Source: Caballeronia hypogeia
GTDB taxonomy: Bacteria > Pseudomonadota > Gammaproteobacteria > Burkholderiales > Burkholderiaceae
Assembly: GCF_001544875.2 (NCBI RefSeq)
Contig: NZ_FCOA02000025.1
Span: 1 to 64,000 of the forward strand
DNA: 64,000 nucleotides
Direction of reading: 5' to 3'
Part shown: in pieces, positions 33,447-42,943 of the stretch
How positions within the stretch are numbered: position 1 is the stretch's first letter
Layout of the letters: each line of letters starts with the position of its first letter
The notes under the pieces: generated by a model
Database searches by the model: none
Told to the model about the DNA's origin: nothing
What the model saw: the letters and a program-made list of their open reading frames with translations, nothing else
Program-made: the position numbers and the translations under genes

Positions 33447-36260
33447 ATGACGACCGGTTTCCTTCAGAAGATTTTTGGCAGTCGCAATCAGCGACTGGTC
33501 AAGCAGTATCAAAAGACCGTTGCGGCGATCAACGCCCTAGAGCCGACCGTCGAGAAATATTCGGACGATCAGTTGCGCGCGAAAACGGACGAGTTCCGCC
33601 AGCGCGTCGCGGGCGGCGAGTCGTTGGACGTGATCCTTCCCGAGGCGTTCGCGGTCTGCCGCGAGGCGAGCCGGCGCATCCTGAAGATGCGTCACTTCGA
33701 CGTCCAGCTGATCGGCGGCATGGTCCTGCACTACGGCAAGATCGCCGAAATGCGCACCGGCGAAGGCAAGACGCTGGTCGCCACGCTCGCCGCGTATCTG
33801 AACGCGTTGTCGGGCCGCGGCGTGCACGTCGTCACGGTGAACGACTACCTCGCCCAGCGCGACGCCGAATGGATGGCGCGCCTTTACAACTTCCTCGGCC
33901 TGTCCTGCGGCGTGAACCTGTCGCAAATGGAGCACGGTCAGAAGCAGGAAGCTTACGCGGCGGACATCACCTACGGCACGAACAACGAGTTCGGCTTTGA
34001 CTATCTGCGCGACAACATGGTCTACGAGACCAACGCGCGCGTGCAGCGGCCGCTCAATTTCGCGATCGTCGACGAAGTGGATTCGATCCTCATCGACGAA
34101 GCGCGTACGCCGCTCATCATCTCCGGTCAGGCTGAAGATCACACCGAGCTCTATGTGCGCATGAACGCGCTGCCGCCGCTGCTCGAGCTGCAGATCGGCG
34201 AGGAGAAGGCGGACGGCACCGGAGTCGAAAAGCCGGGTGACTACACGCTCGACGAAAAAGCGCGTCAGGTTTTCCTCACGGAATCGGGCCACGAGAAGGC
34301 CGAGCGCCTGCTCGCCGAGTGGGGTTTGATCGGCGAGGGCGAGAGCCTCTACGCGCCGCAGAACATCACGCTGATGCACCACATCTACGCCGCGTTGCGC
34401 GCACACACGCTGTTCCTGCGCGACCAGCATTACGTGGTGCAGGACGGCGAAGTCGTGATCGTCGACGAATTCACGGGCCGCATGATGACCGGCCGCCGCT
34501 GGTCGGATGGTCTGCATCAGGCGGTGGAGGCCAAGGAACACGTCCAGATTCAGGCCGAGAATCAGACGCTCGCGTCGATCACGCTGCAGAACTACTTCCG
34601 CATGTACGCGAAGCTGTCCGGCATGACCGGTACGGCGGACACGGAAGCGTACGAGTTCCAGGAAATCTACGGGCTGGAGACGGTCGTCATTCCGACCAAC
34701 CGTCCGCCAAAGCGCGTCGATAAGCAGGATCAGATCTACAAGACCTCGAAGGAGCGCTACGACGCCGTGATTCGCGACATTCGCGATTGCGTCGAGCGCG
34801 GCCAGCCGACGCTCGTCGGCACGACGTCGATCGAAGCATCCGAGTTGCTGTCCGGGCTGCTCGCGCAAGCGGGCGTGAAGCACGAGGTGCTGAACGCGAA
34901 GCAGCACGCGCGGGAAGCGGCGATCGTCGCGGAAGCCGGCCGTCCGGGCGTCGTGACCATCGCGACGAACATGGCCGGTCGCGGCACGGACATCGTGCTC
35001 GGCGGTAACGTGGAAAAGCAGGCGTCGTTCATCGACGCGGATCTTTCGATTCCCGAGAACGAAAAAGCCGCGCGCATCCAGAAGCTCAGCGACGAATGGC
35101 AGACGCTGCACGATCACGTGAAGGCGGCGGGCGGTCTGCATATTATCGGCACCGAGCGTCACGAGTCGCGCCGTATCGACAATCAGCTGCGCGGCCGGGC
35201 GGGCCGTCAGGGCGATCCGGGCTCGTCGCGTTTCTATCTGTCGCTGGACGATCCTTTGCTGCGCATTTTCGCGGGCGACCGCGTGCGCTCGATCATGGAC
35301 CGCCTGAAGATGCCGGAAGGCGAGCCGATCGAAGCGGGCATGGTCACGCGCTCCATCGAAGGCGCGCAGCGCAAGGTCGAAGCGCGCAACTTCGACATCC
35401 GCAAGCAGTTGCTCGAATACGACGACGTCTCCAACGATCAGCGCAAGGTCATCTACCAGCAGCGCAACGAACTGCTCGAAGCGAACGACGTGCAGGAAAC
35501 CATCGCCGCGATGCGCCAGAGCGTGGTCGGCGACGTGGTGCGCACGTTCGTGCCGGCGGGCAGCATCGAAGAGCAGTGGGAAGCGCCGGAACTGGAAGAA
35601 GTGCTGCGCAACGACTGGTCGCTCGACCTCGCCGTGCAGGAGATGATCAACGAGTCGAATTCCATCGACGCCGAGGAAATCTGCGAAGCCGTGCTCGCCG
35701 CCGCCGACGAAGCGTACGAAGCGAAGGTCGCGATGGTGGGCCGCGAGTCGTTCAGCGCGTTCGAGCGCTCGATCATGCTGCAGACGCTCGACAGCCGCTG
35801 GCGCGAGCACCTCGCCGCGCTCGATCACTTGCGTCAGGGTATCCATCTGCGCGGCTATGCGCAGAAGAACCCGAAGCAGGAATACAAGCGCGAGGCGTTC
35901 GAACTGTTCGCCGCGATGCTCGATGCGGTGAAGCAGGAAGTCACGCGCGTCGTCATGAACGTGCAGATTCAGTCGCCGGAGCAACTGGAAGAAGCGGCCG
36001 AACAGTACGAAGAGAAGGGCAGCCATCTGGAGAACGTGTCGTTCACGCACGCGGACTTCAACGCGCCGGCCGCCGAGCCGACGCCCGCCGCGACGGCCGC
36101 GAGCGCCACGGCTGCGATGGTCAGCCAGGCGATGGCGGCAGGCGACGACATCAGCGTCGCCACGCGCCCCTCGGACGACGTGCCGAAGGTCGGCCGCAAC
36201 GATCCTTGCCCGTGCGGCAGCGGGAAGAAGTACAAGAACTGTCACGGCAAGCTGGTGTAA
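33447..36260 (+). CDS. secA: Protein translocase ATPase subunit SecA
   Basis: Motor of the Sec pathway, 937 aa. Walker A MRTGEGKT is at 102-109, DEVDSILIDEARTPLI contains the Walker B/DEAD region, and ATNMAGRGTDIVLGG and RGRAGRQGDPGSSRFYLS are the helicase motifs. The C-terminal SEC-C zinc tail CPCGSGKKYKNCHG is complete, so SecB binding is possible. The start ATG at 33447 (MTTGFLQKIFGSRN) agrees with the family; an in-frame ATG 36 nt upstream is unlikely. E. coli also has secA near lpxC, but here hopanoid genes and dciA lie between. Confidence 0.97.
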   Translation: MTTGFLQKIFGSRNQRLVKQYQKTVAAINALEPTVEKYSDDQLRAKTDEFRQRVAGGESLDVILPEAFAVCREASRRILKMRHFDVQLIGGMVLHYGKIAEMRTGEGKTLVATLAAYLNALSGRGVHVVTVNDYLAQRDAEWMARLYNFLGLSCGVNLSQMEHGQKQEAYAADITYGTNNEFGFDYLRDNMVYETNARVQRPLNFAIVDEVDSILIDEARTPLIISGQAEDHTELYVRMNALPPLLELQIGEEKADGTGVEKPGDYTLDEKARQVFLTESGHEKAERLLAEWGLIGEGESLYAPQNITLMHHIYAALRAHTLFLRDQHYVVQDGEVVIVDEFTGRMMTGRRWSDGLHQAVEAKEHVQIQAENQTLASITLQNYFRMYAKLSGMTGTADTEAYEFQEIYGLETVVIPTNRPPKRVDKQDQIYKTSKERYDAVIRDIRDCVERGQPTLVGTTSIEASELLSGLLAQAGVKHEVLNAKQHAREAAIVAEAGRPGVVTIATNMAGRGTDIVLGGNVEKQASFIDADLSIPENEKAARIQKLSDEWQTLHDHVKAAGGLHIIGTERHESRRIDNQLRGRAGRQGDPGSSRFYLSLDDPLLRIFAGDRVRSIMDRLKMPEGEPIEAGMVTRSIEGAQRKVEARNFDIRKQLLEYDDVSNDQRKVIYQQRNELLEANDVQETIAAMRQSVVGDVVRTFVPAGSIEEQWEAPELEEVLRNDWSLDLAVQEMINESNSIDAEEICEAVLAAADEAYEAKVAMVGRESFSAFERSIMLQTLDSRWREHLAALDHLRQGIHLRGYAQKNPKQEYKREAFELFAAMLDAVKQEVTRVVMNVQIQSPEQLEEAAEQYEEKGSHLENVSFTHADFNAPAAEPTPAATAASATAAMVSQAMAAGDDISVATRPSDDVPKVGRNDPCPCGSGKKYKNCHGKLV

Positions 36261-36422
36261 TCGGCCGGTGACTGGCAGGACCAAGCGACGCAGCGATGCG
36301 TCGTTTGTCTTTGCAGGACTCTACATTTCACGGCGCCGGTTCGATTCAGCTGGCCGACGTCAGTCTTCCATCATGTGCCGGCTTGCATGGCCGGCACGCG
36401 CCACCTTCAGCGAGACGCGAAC

Positions 36423-37664
36423 ATGGCCGTCAACTTTCCCTCCATCGATCCCGCAGCGCTTCATCCCGTCGCCGGCGTCACGCTCGGTTACGCCGAGGCG
36501 AACATTCGCAAGCCCAACCGCAAGGATGTGCTCGTCATTCGCGTCGATGAAGGCGCGAGCGTCGCGGGCGTGTTCACGCAGAACCGCTTTTGCGCCGCGC
36601 CGGTCACCGTGTGCCGCGAGCATCTCGCGGCGGCGGGCAAGGGCGGCAAGGGCATTCGCGCGCTCGTGGTGAACACCGGCAACGCGAACGCCGGCACGGG
36701 CGAGCCCGGCATGGCGCACGCGCGCGAAACCTGCGCCGAACTCGCGCGCCTCGCGGGCCTCGACGCACAGCAGATCCTACCGTTCTCGACCGGCGTGATT
36801 CTCGAGCCGCTGCCGATCGATCGCCTGAAGGCCGGCCTGCCCGCCGCGCTCGCGAACCAGCAGGCCGCGTACTGGTTCGACGCCGCGCAGGCCATCATGA
36901 CGACGGACACGTTGCCGAAGGCGGCCTCGCGTCAGGTGACGATCGACGGTCACGTGGTCACGCTGTCCGGCATCAGCAAGGGCGCGGGCATGATCAAGCC
37001 GAACATGGCGACGATGCTCGGCTTCCTCGCCTTCGACGCCAACGTCGCGCAGCCCGTGCTCGATCAGCTCGTGAAGCACGTCGCGGATCGCTCGTTCAAC
37101 TGCATCACGATCGATGGCGATACCTCCACCAACGATTCGTTCATCCTGATCGCATCGGGCAAGTCGTCGCTGCCGGCGATCACCTCGACGGATTCGCCCG
37201 CGTACGCCGCGTTGCGCGATGCGGTCACCGAAGTCGCGCAAGAACTGGCGCAGCTCATCGTGCGCGACGGCGAAGGCGCGACCAAGTTCATGACGGTCAC
37301 GGTCGAAGGCGGCAAAGACGCGGCGGAATGCCGCCAGATCGCCTACGCGATCGGCCATTCGCCGCTGGTGAAGACCGCGTTCTACGCGTCGGACCCGAAT
37401 CTGGGCCGCATTCTCGCGGCGATCGGCTATGCGGGCGTGACGGATCTCGACGTCGGCAAGATCGATCTCTATCTCGATGACGTGCTCGTCGCGAAAGCCG
37501 GCGGACGCAATCCCGAGTACAAGGAAGAAGACGGCCAGCGCGTGATGAAGAAGAGCGAGATCGCGATCCGCGTGCTGCTCGGCCGCGGCGACGCGCAAGC
37601 GACCATCTGGACCTGCGACCTCTCGCACGACTACGTGAGCATCAACGCCGACTATCGCTCCTGA
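36423..37664 (+). CDS. argJ: Bifunctional glutamate N-acetyltransferase / amino-acid acetyltransferase
   Basis: Ornithine acetyltransferase that recycles the acetyl group in arginine synthesis and may also make N-acetylglutamate, 413 aa. The self-cleavage site KGAGMIKPNMAT-MLGF puts the nucleophile at Thr197 after Ala196, giving alpha and beta chains. NTGNANAGTG near residue 84 and the C-terminal VSINADYRS match the family. I chose the ATG at 36423 (MAVNFPSI) over an upstream ATG at 36375. It heads a probable operon with the DUF815 ATPase and mutT (10 nt, then 4-nt overlap). Confidence 0.96.
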   Translation: MAVNFPSIDPAALHPVAGVTLGYAEANIRKPNRKDVLVIRVDEGASVAGVFTQNRFCAAPVTVCREHLAAAGKGGKGIRALVVNTGNANAGTGEPGMAHARETCAELARLAGLDAQQILPFSTGVILEPLPIDRLKAGLPAALANQQAAYWFDAAQAIMTTDTLPKAASRQVTIDGHVVTLSGISKGAGMIKPNMATMLGFLAFDANVAQPVLDQLVKHVADRSFNCITIDGDTSTNDSFILIASGKSSLPAITSTDSPAYAALRDAVTEVAQELAQLIVRDGEGATKFMTVTVEGGKDAAECRQIAYAIGHSPLVKTAFYASDPNLGRILAAIGYAGVTDLDVGKIDLYLDDVLVAKAGGRNPEYKEEDGQRVMKKSEIAIRVLLGRGDAQATIWTCDLSHDYVSINADYRS

Positions 37665-37674
37665 GCCCGTAAGC

Positions 37675-38538
37675 ATGGACAAACTCGAACAATTTCTCAC
37701 TCGCGCCGAAGCTGTGCTCGCGCGCATCGAAGGCATGCTGCCGCCGGCGGCGCCGGATATCGACTGGGCATCGGCGGTGGCGTTTCGCTGGCGCAAGCGT
37801 CAGGGGCGCGGCTTTCTGCAACCGGTGCCGGCCATCTCGCAGATTTCGCTCGATGACCTTCAGAACATCGACCGTCAGAAGGGCCTGATTCAGCAGAACA
37901 CGCAGCAATTCGTGAAAATGCTGCCGGCGAACAACGTGCTCCTGACCGGCGCGCGCGGCACGGGCAAGTCGTCGCTGATCAAGGCGTGCCTGAACGAATA
38001 TTCGAAGGACGGCCTGCGCCTGATCGAGGTCGACAAGGACGATCTGCACGATCTCGGCGACATCGTCGATCTGATCTCGGCGCGGCCCGAGCGCTTCGTC
38101 GTGTTCTGCGACGACCTGTCCTTCGAGGAAGGCGAGTCGGGCTACAAGGCGCTGAAGGTTGCGCTGGATGGCTCCGTGTCGGCGCAGTCGGACAACGTGC
38201 TGATCTACGCGACCTCGAATCGCCGTCACCTGTTGCCCGAGTACATGAGCGACAACGAGACCTACAAGCACACGTCCGACGGCGAGATTCATCCGGGCGA
38301 GGTGGTCGAGGAAAAGATCTCGCTGTCCGAGCGCTTCGGTTTGTGGGTCAGCTTCTATCCGTTCAAGCAGGACGACTATCTGGCGATCGTCGGCCACTGG
38401 CTGAAGCATTTCGGCTGCGACGGCGCCGAAGTCGAAAGCGCGCGTGGCGATGCGCTCGTCTGGGCGCTCGAACGCGGATCGCGTTCGGGGCGCGTCGCGT
38501 GGCAGTTCGCGCGCGACTGGTCGGGACGCAAGCAATGA
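37675..38538 (+). CDS. DUF815 family P-loop ATPase
   Basis: AAA-like ATPase of unknown role, 287 aa. Walker A GARGTGKSS is at 92-100, and Walker B is in RFVVFCDDLSFEEGE around 142-156. It also has ATSNRRHLLPEYM (sensor-like) and a conserved SERFGLWVSFYPFKQDDYL block. It has no signal or membrane segment. It sits between argJ and mutT, and its stop overlaps mutT's start, a placement I recall in other Burkholderiales. Confidence 0.9.
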   Translation: MDKLEQFLTRAEAVLARIEGMLPPAAPDIDWASAVAFRWRKRQGRGFLQPVPAISQISLDDLQNIDRQKGLIQQNTQQFVKMLPANNVLLTGARGTGKSSLIKACLNEYSKDGLRLIEVDKDDLHDLGDIVDLISARPERFVVFCDDLSFEEGESGYKALKVALDGSVSAQSDNVLIYATSNRRHLLPEYMSDNETYKHTSDGEIHPGEVVEEKISLSERFGLWVSFYPFKQDDYLAIVGHWLKHFGCDGAEVESARGDALVWALERGSRSGRVAWQFARDWSGRKQ

Positions 38539-38966
38539 CCGACACGAAAGCCGACATCGCGCCCGATGGCCGCAAGGTGACCGAAGTGGCCGTCGGCGTG
38601 ATGGTGCACCATGACGGACGTTATCTGCTCGCGCAGCGGCCCGAAGGCAAACCGTATGAAGGTTACTGGGAGTTTCCCGGCGGCAAGCTCGAACCGGGCG
38701 AGAGCATCGAGGCGGCGCTCGGGCGCGAACTGCACGAGGAACTGGGCATCGACGTCACCGCGTGCCAGCTCTGGCGCACGCTCGAACACGATTATCCGCA
38801 TGCGTACGTGCGTCTGTTTTTCTGCAAGGTGACGGAGTGGAAGGGCACGCCGCTCGGACGCGAAGGTCAGGCGATCGCCTGGCAGAGGCTTCCGGTGGAA
38901 GTCGCGCCGCTCCTGCCCGCGGCCATTCCGATTCTTGAATGGCTCGAAGAGGAAGAGCGCGAGTAA
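38535..38966 (+). CDS. mutT: 8-oxo-dGTP diphosphatase MutT (Nudix hydrolase)
   Basis: Hydrolyses oxidised dGTP to prevent A:T to C:G transversions, 143 aa. The Nudix box is perfect: G50-x5-E56-x7-R64-E65-x2-E68-E69-x-G71. WEFPGGKLEPGE immediately before and in the box is typical of MutT. The ATG at 38535 overlaps the previous stop (ATGA). It converges on yacG, the same mutT/yacG/zapD/coaE neighbourhood as in E. coli. Confidence 0.92.
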   Translation: MTDTKADIAPDGRKVTEVAVGVMVHHDGRYLLAQRPEGKPYEGYWEFPGGKLEPGESIEAALGRELHEELGIDVTACQLWRTLEHDYPHAYVRLFFCKVTEWKGTPLGREGQAIAWQRLPVEVAPLLPAAIPILEWLEEEERE

Positions 38967-38982
38967 GGTTTAGCTCGGGGGC

Positions 38983-39174
38983 CTAGTTCAGGCCGCCGCG
39001 CGAGTCATCGTCCGGCGGCGTTTCCTGCGCATTGCCTTCGATGCGGTATTTCTCGGTTGCCCAAGCGCCGAGATCGATCTGCTTGCAACGCTCGGAGCAG
39101 AACGGACGGAAACGGTTTTCGGGAACCCAGCGGACATCCTTGCCGCAGGTCGGACATTTGACGACAGTGGTCAT
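38983..39174 (-). CDS. yacG: DNA gyrase inhibitor YacG
   Basis: Small zinc protein that can bind GyrB and inhibit gyrase, 63 aa. Four zinc ligands C7, C10, C26 and C30 (CPTC and CSERC) match the family, followed by LGAWATEKYRI and an acidic tail. Last gene of the leftward pilB-pilC-pilD-coaE-zapD-yacG series; 63 bp separate it from zapD. Confidence 0.93.
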   Translation of the reverse strand: MTTVVKCPTCGKDVRWVPENRFRPFCSERCKQIDLGAWATEKYRIEGNAQETPPDDDSRGGLN

Positions 39175-39237
39175 GACAGTGACGAATTGATCAGGCGATG
39201 AAACGGTATTTGACCATATGCGGCCAAATCGCTCCGT

Positions 39238-39993
39238 TCAAAGGCTGCAAAGCGTCAGATGAAAGGGAACGTCGACATCGACGGCGCGGGGTTTCAGGTC
39301 GCCGTCCTGCACCGTGAAACGCACCCACAGCATGTACTTGTTCGCGCTTGCTTCCGGAATCACGCGGGTATCGGGCGAAACGCGCACTTGCATCAGCTGG
39401 TAGGTGCGGCCGGAGAGCATCTGCTGATAGCTGCCCTGCATCGCCATGACTTTCGATGCCTGTCCCGATTCGCGCGCGAGCCGCAACACGATGGCGGCCG
39501 CGTCGCGCAGCGCGAGCATCGGCGTGACCCATTTGGCGATGTCCTGACGCCGCTCTTCGACCGGCAACTGCTGCCACGCGTAATACGAAGGCAGATCGAA
39601 CTTGCAGGTGCCGCCGGGAATGATCGTGCGGCTGCGAATGCTCGCGAGCCACTCGTTATCGGCCAGATGCTGCCCGGTCTTGCCATGCATTTCGGTAAGC
39701 CCGGCAAGCGTCTGCTCGATCTCGCCGAGCACGGCCTCGAGCGCTTCCTGTTCGATACCCGGATTGCCGCGGAACGGTGCGAGCGTTTGCCGCTGCCGCT
39801 CCAGTTCCTTCATGAGATCGGCCTTGAGGTCCGTGCGGCCGGCGACTTCCGCGATCTCGAAGAGCGTCGTGAGCGCGACATGATGCTCTCGCGCGTCTTC
39901 CTGAGTCAGAAAGAACGTGAAGCGCTCGAACAGATCTTCGAGCCGCAGCAGCGTCCGGATGCGCTCGTTGAAGGGGTACTCGTAAAGGATCAA
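39238..39993 (-). CDS. zapD: Cell division protein ZapD
   Basis: FtsZ-bundling protein that binds the FtsZ C-terminal peptide, 251 aa. The N-terminus ILYEYPFNERIRTLLRLEDL is the strongest family signature. No ATG fits it: the frame has a TTG at 39993 directly before ILYEYPF, with GAGG 9 nt upstream, giving the family's usual length. A longer start at 40044 would add 17 unconserved residues. Located after coaE in the same order as E. coli. Confidence 0.9.
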   Translation of the reverse strand: MILYEYPFNERIRTLLRLEDLFERFTFFLTQEDAREHHVALTTLFEIAEVAGRTDLKADLMKELERQRQTLAPFRGNPGIEQEALEAVLGEIEQTLAGLTEMHGKTGQHLADNEWLASIRSRTIIPGGTCKFDLPSYYAWQQLPVEERRQDIAKWVTPMLALRDAAAIVLRLARESGQASKVMAMQGSYQQMLSGRTYQLMQVRVSPDTRVIPEASANKYMLWVRFTVQDGDLKPRAVDVDVPFHLTLCSL

Positions 39994-40162
39994 GCGCGCT
40001 CGCCTCGGCGTGGGTCGGTTGCTTCCATGAGCGGAAGTGAGCACATTCTAATGCCGCATCCTCACCCTAGCAAATCGGGGCGGATTCGCCCGGCAAAGCG
40101 CCTGTTTGAACACAAAAAAGGGAACTTTTAGGCGATTTCTCGACCTCAGGCGCGCGTGTTTT

Positions 40163-40768
40163 TCATGCGGCGGCGAGCGCGAGGTAGCGGGCGTGCAACG
40201 TGTCGACATGTTCCGCCAGCGTGTCGAGCGTGGCGGCTTCGTCGTTGACGATGATGTCGTCGGCGGCGGCGATGCGCGCCTCGCGCGATGCCTGCTTCGC
40301 GATGATCGCGAGCACCTGATCGCGCGTGAAGCCGTTGCGCCGAATCACGCGTGCGATTTGCGTCTCGACGGGGCAATCCACCACGAGCACGCGCGATACG
40401 CGCGCTTTCCACTCGCCCGATTCCACTAGCAGCGGCACCACGACGATGTGATACGTGCCCGGCGCCGCATGCCGCTGGCGTTCTGTTTCAGCGCGGATCA
40501 GCGGATGCACGATGGCTTCGAGCCGTGTTTTCGCGGTGTCGTCGGCGAAGACGAGGGCGCGCATCTTCGCGCGATCCAGCGACCCGTTCGCCGCGATGAA
40601 ATCCTGGCCGAATTCGCTCGCGATGAGCGGCATCGCGACGCCGCCCGGCGCCGTGATCTGATGCGCGATCAGGTCCGTGTCGATCAGCGGCACGCCGCGC
40701 GCCGCGAACAGATCCGCGACCGTGCTCTTGCCACTGCCGATGCCGCCGGTGAGACCAATGCTGAACAT
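40163..40768 (-). CDS. coaE: Dephospho-CoA kinase
   Basis: Final step of coenzyme A synthesis, phosphorylating dephospho-CoA, 201 aa. The P-loop GGIGSGKST is at 8-16; DTDLIAHQITAPGG and PLLVESGEW follow. The ATG at 40768 (MFSIGLTGG) has GGAGTG upstream. A second ATG at 40789 is possible but would overlap pilD. It is 17 nt downstream of pilD. Confidence 0.95.
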   Translation of the reverse strand: MFSIGLTGGIGSGKSTVADLFAARGVPLIDTDLIAHQITAPGGVAMPLIASEFGQDFIAANGSLDRAKMRALVFADDTAKTRLEAIVHPLIRAETERQRHAAPGTYHIVVVPLLVESGEWKARVSRVLVVDCPVETQIARVIRRNGFTRDQVLAIIAKQASREARIAAADDIIVNDEAATLDTLAEHVDTLHARYLALAAA

Positions 40769-40785
40769 CCGTTGCACTCCTTCGA

Positions 40786-41700
40786 TCATCCGAACAATGC
40801 GTAGAGCGGCGTGCCGACGAATAGCGTGATCGCGCCGCCCGCCGCGAGGAACGGCCCGAACGGCAAAGGTTCCTCGAAACGCATGCGCCGGCGCAGCGTC
40901 GCGAGAATGCCGAACGCGGCGCCCGCGACGGCCGCGATCAGCACCACTTGCGCGAGCGCCGCCCAGCCGAGCCAAGCACCGAGCGCCGCCAGCAACTTGA
41001 AATCGCCATAGCCCATGCCTTCGACGCCGCGTGCGAGCTTGAAGATCCAGTACACGCACCACAGGAAAAGATAACCCGCGATCGCGCCCGTTACCGCGTC
41101 GTGCAGCGTCGCGAACCCGCCTTCGCCGAAATTCACGATGAGGCCGGCCCACAGCAGCGGCAACGTCAGCACGTCGGGAAGATAGTGCGTGTCGTAGTCG
41201 ATCAGCCCGGCCGCGAGCAAGGTCGCGCACAGTCCGAACGCGGCGAGCGCAGCCCATGCCGGTCCATATGCGTACAGCGAGAGCGCCGCGAGCGCGCCGG
41301 TCGCGATTTCGATCAGCGGATAGCGCGGGCTCACGCGCGCGCCGCATGCTGAGCAGCGCCCGCGCAGCGCGAGATAGCTGAGCACCGGAATGTTCTCCCA
41401 TGCGCGCAAGACATGCTTGCAATGCGGGCAGGCGCTGCGCGGCACCGCGAGATTGAAGCGCTCCGGATAAGCGTCCGCGGGAGCGGGTTTGGAGTCATCG
41501 GGCAATGCGGCATCGACTTCGGCGCGCCACGCGCGCTCCAGCATGATCGGCAACCGATGCACGACGACGCTCAGAAAGCTGCCGATCACCAGACCGAACA
41601 CAATGGCGAATCCGTACTGCGCGGCAGCGGGAAGCGCGGCGAACGCCTCCACATAGCGGCTGGCGAAGTGCGCGGCGGATGGATCGAACGAAGGCTGCAT
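40786..41700 (-). CDS. pilD: Prepilin peptidase / N-methyltransferase (type IV pilus)
   Basis: Bifunctional inner-membrane aspartyl protease that cleaves and methylates type IV pilins and pseudopilins, 304 aa. GSFLSVVVHRLP near residue 40 starts the cytoplasmic domain, with two CxxC pairs (CPHC, CSAC) for zinc. The catalytic Asp residues are in DYDTHYLPDVLT and GMGYGDFKLL. About 8 membrane segments are predicted. I start at the ATG at 41700, since upstream sequence overlaps pilC in another frame. Confidence 0.94.
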   Translation of the reverse strand: MQPSFDPSAAHFASRYVEAFAALPAAAQYGFAIVFGLVIGSFLSVVVHRLPIMLERAWRAEVDAALPDDSKPAPADAYPERFNLAVPRSACPHCKHVLRAWENIPVLSYLALRGRCSACGARVSPRYPLIEIATGALAALSLYAYGPAWAALAAFGLCATLLAAGLIDYDTHYLPDVLTLPLLWAGLIVNFGEGGFATLHDAVTGAIAGYLFLWCVYWIFKLARGVEGMGYGDFKLLAALGAWLGWAALAQVVLIAAVAGAAFGILATLRRRMRFEEPLPFGPFLAAGGAITLFVGTPLYALFG

Positions 41701-41731
41701 GATGGTGGAACGATGGCTTTGGCCCGCGATG

Positions 41732-42943
41732 CTACACCACGTTGCCGAGCTGAATGATAGGAAGATACATCGCAATGACGAGTCCGCCCACGAGCGCGCC
41801 CAGCACCGCGATGACGATCGGCTCGCACAGACTCGCGAAGGCGCCGATGCGCTCGTCGACCGAACGATCGGCGAGCGTGGCCAGATCGAGCAGCATGGCG
41901 TCGAGCGAGCCCGATTCTTCCGCGACCGCGATCGGCTGCACCACGTCCTGCGGAAAGCATCCGGCGGCGCGCATCGCGGCGGCGAGGCGCTCGCCATTGC
42001 GCAGGCGCGCGGCGATATCGACGGTCGCGCGGTCGAACACGCGGTTTCCGGTGGCGTGCGTGAGCGAGTCGAAAGCGTCGGAGAGCGCGGTGCCCGCCGC
42101 AAGCAAAGTGCCGAGAGCGCGGCTCCAGCGCGCGACGGCGAGCGAACGCAGCAGCGTGCCCGCGAGCGGCAGGCGCAACGCGATGCGATCGGCCGCTGCG
42201 CGCGCGTCGGGCGAGCGCTTCATCCAGCCGAGCGCGGCCGTCGCGAGGCACGCGCACGCCGCGACGAAAGGCACGCCGTAACGCGCGGCGCCATCGGAGA
42301 GTGCGAGCACGAAGCGGGTCGGCGCGGGCAGCGCGGCGCCGAAGCCATCGAAGATGGTCTTGAAGGTCGGCACGACGCCGATCAGCAAACCGGCCGTGAT
42401 CGCAAGCGACAAGAGCAGCACGACGACCGGATAGGTGAGCGCCGCGCGCAGTCCGGCCTTTTGCGACGCGGCGCGCTCGCGGTCGTCGGCGAGGCGCGCG
42501 AGCACCGCCGGCAGCGCGCCCGCCACTTCTCCGACCGAGACCAGTTGGCAATACAACGCGCCGAACGCGGCGGGATGCTGCGCGAGCGCCTCCGAATACG
42601 GTACGCCGCGCGTGATGTCCCGGCCGAGCGTTCGCGCGATGCGCGGCATGCCGCCCGTCGGGCCGCCCTCTGTGCCGCCCGCGAGCAGTTCCAGTGCGGC
42701 AGCGAGCGGCAGTCCCGCGCGCAGAAGCCCGGCCAGCTGGCGCGTGAAGAGGGTGACGCGCGCTGCATTCGTTTTCGGCGGCGGCGCGCGGCCGAGCGTG
42801 TCGAGGCTCGTCACGATCACGCCTTCGCGCCGCAGCGACGCGCGCGCCGCGAGCGTGTCGATGGCGATGAGCTTGCCGCGCTTATGTCTGCCGTCCGCGG
42901 TCAGGCCGCGCCACGCGAAGCGTAGTTCGGGCGCGCGGTCCAT
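41732..42943 (-). CDS. pilC: Type IV pilus / type II secretion inner-membrane platform protein (PilC/GspF family)
   Basis: 403-aa T2SF-domain protein with two repeated cytoplasmic helical domains, each starting near LFTRQLAGLLRAGLPLAAAL and RWSRALGTLLAAGTALSDAF, and three membrane segments. It forms the platform that connects the PilB motor to pilin assembly. Its ATG overlaps the stop of pilB by 1 nt (TGATG). No pilin gene is seen in the window. Confidence 0.9.
   Translation of the reverse strand: MDRAPELRFAWRGLTADGRHKRGKLIAIDTLAARASLRREGVIVTSLDTLGRAPPPKTNAARVTLFTRQLAGLLRAGLPLAAALELLAGGTEGGPTGGMPRIARTLGRDITRGVPYSEALAQHPAAFGALYCQLVSVGEVAGALPAVLARLADDRERAASQKAGLRAALTYPVVVLLLSLAITAGLLIGVVPTFKTIFDGFGAALPAPTRFVLALSDGAARYGVPFVAACACLATAALGWMKRSPDARAAADRIALRLPLAGTLLRSLAVARWSRALGTLLAAGTALSDAFDSLTHATGNRVFDRATVDIAARLRNGERLAAAMRAAGCFPQDVVQPIAVAEESGSLDAMLLDLATLADRSVDERIGAFASLCEPIVIAVLGALVGGLVIAMYLPIIQLGNVV

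Noticed and set aside
33537..36284. A 915-residue open frame antisense to secA
   Set aside because: It is Arg/His/Val-rich without domain features and mirrors the codon bias of secA; a typical shadow in GC-rich DNA.
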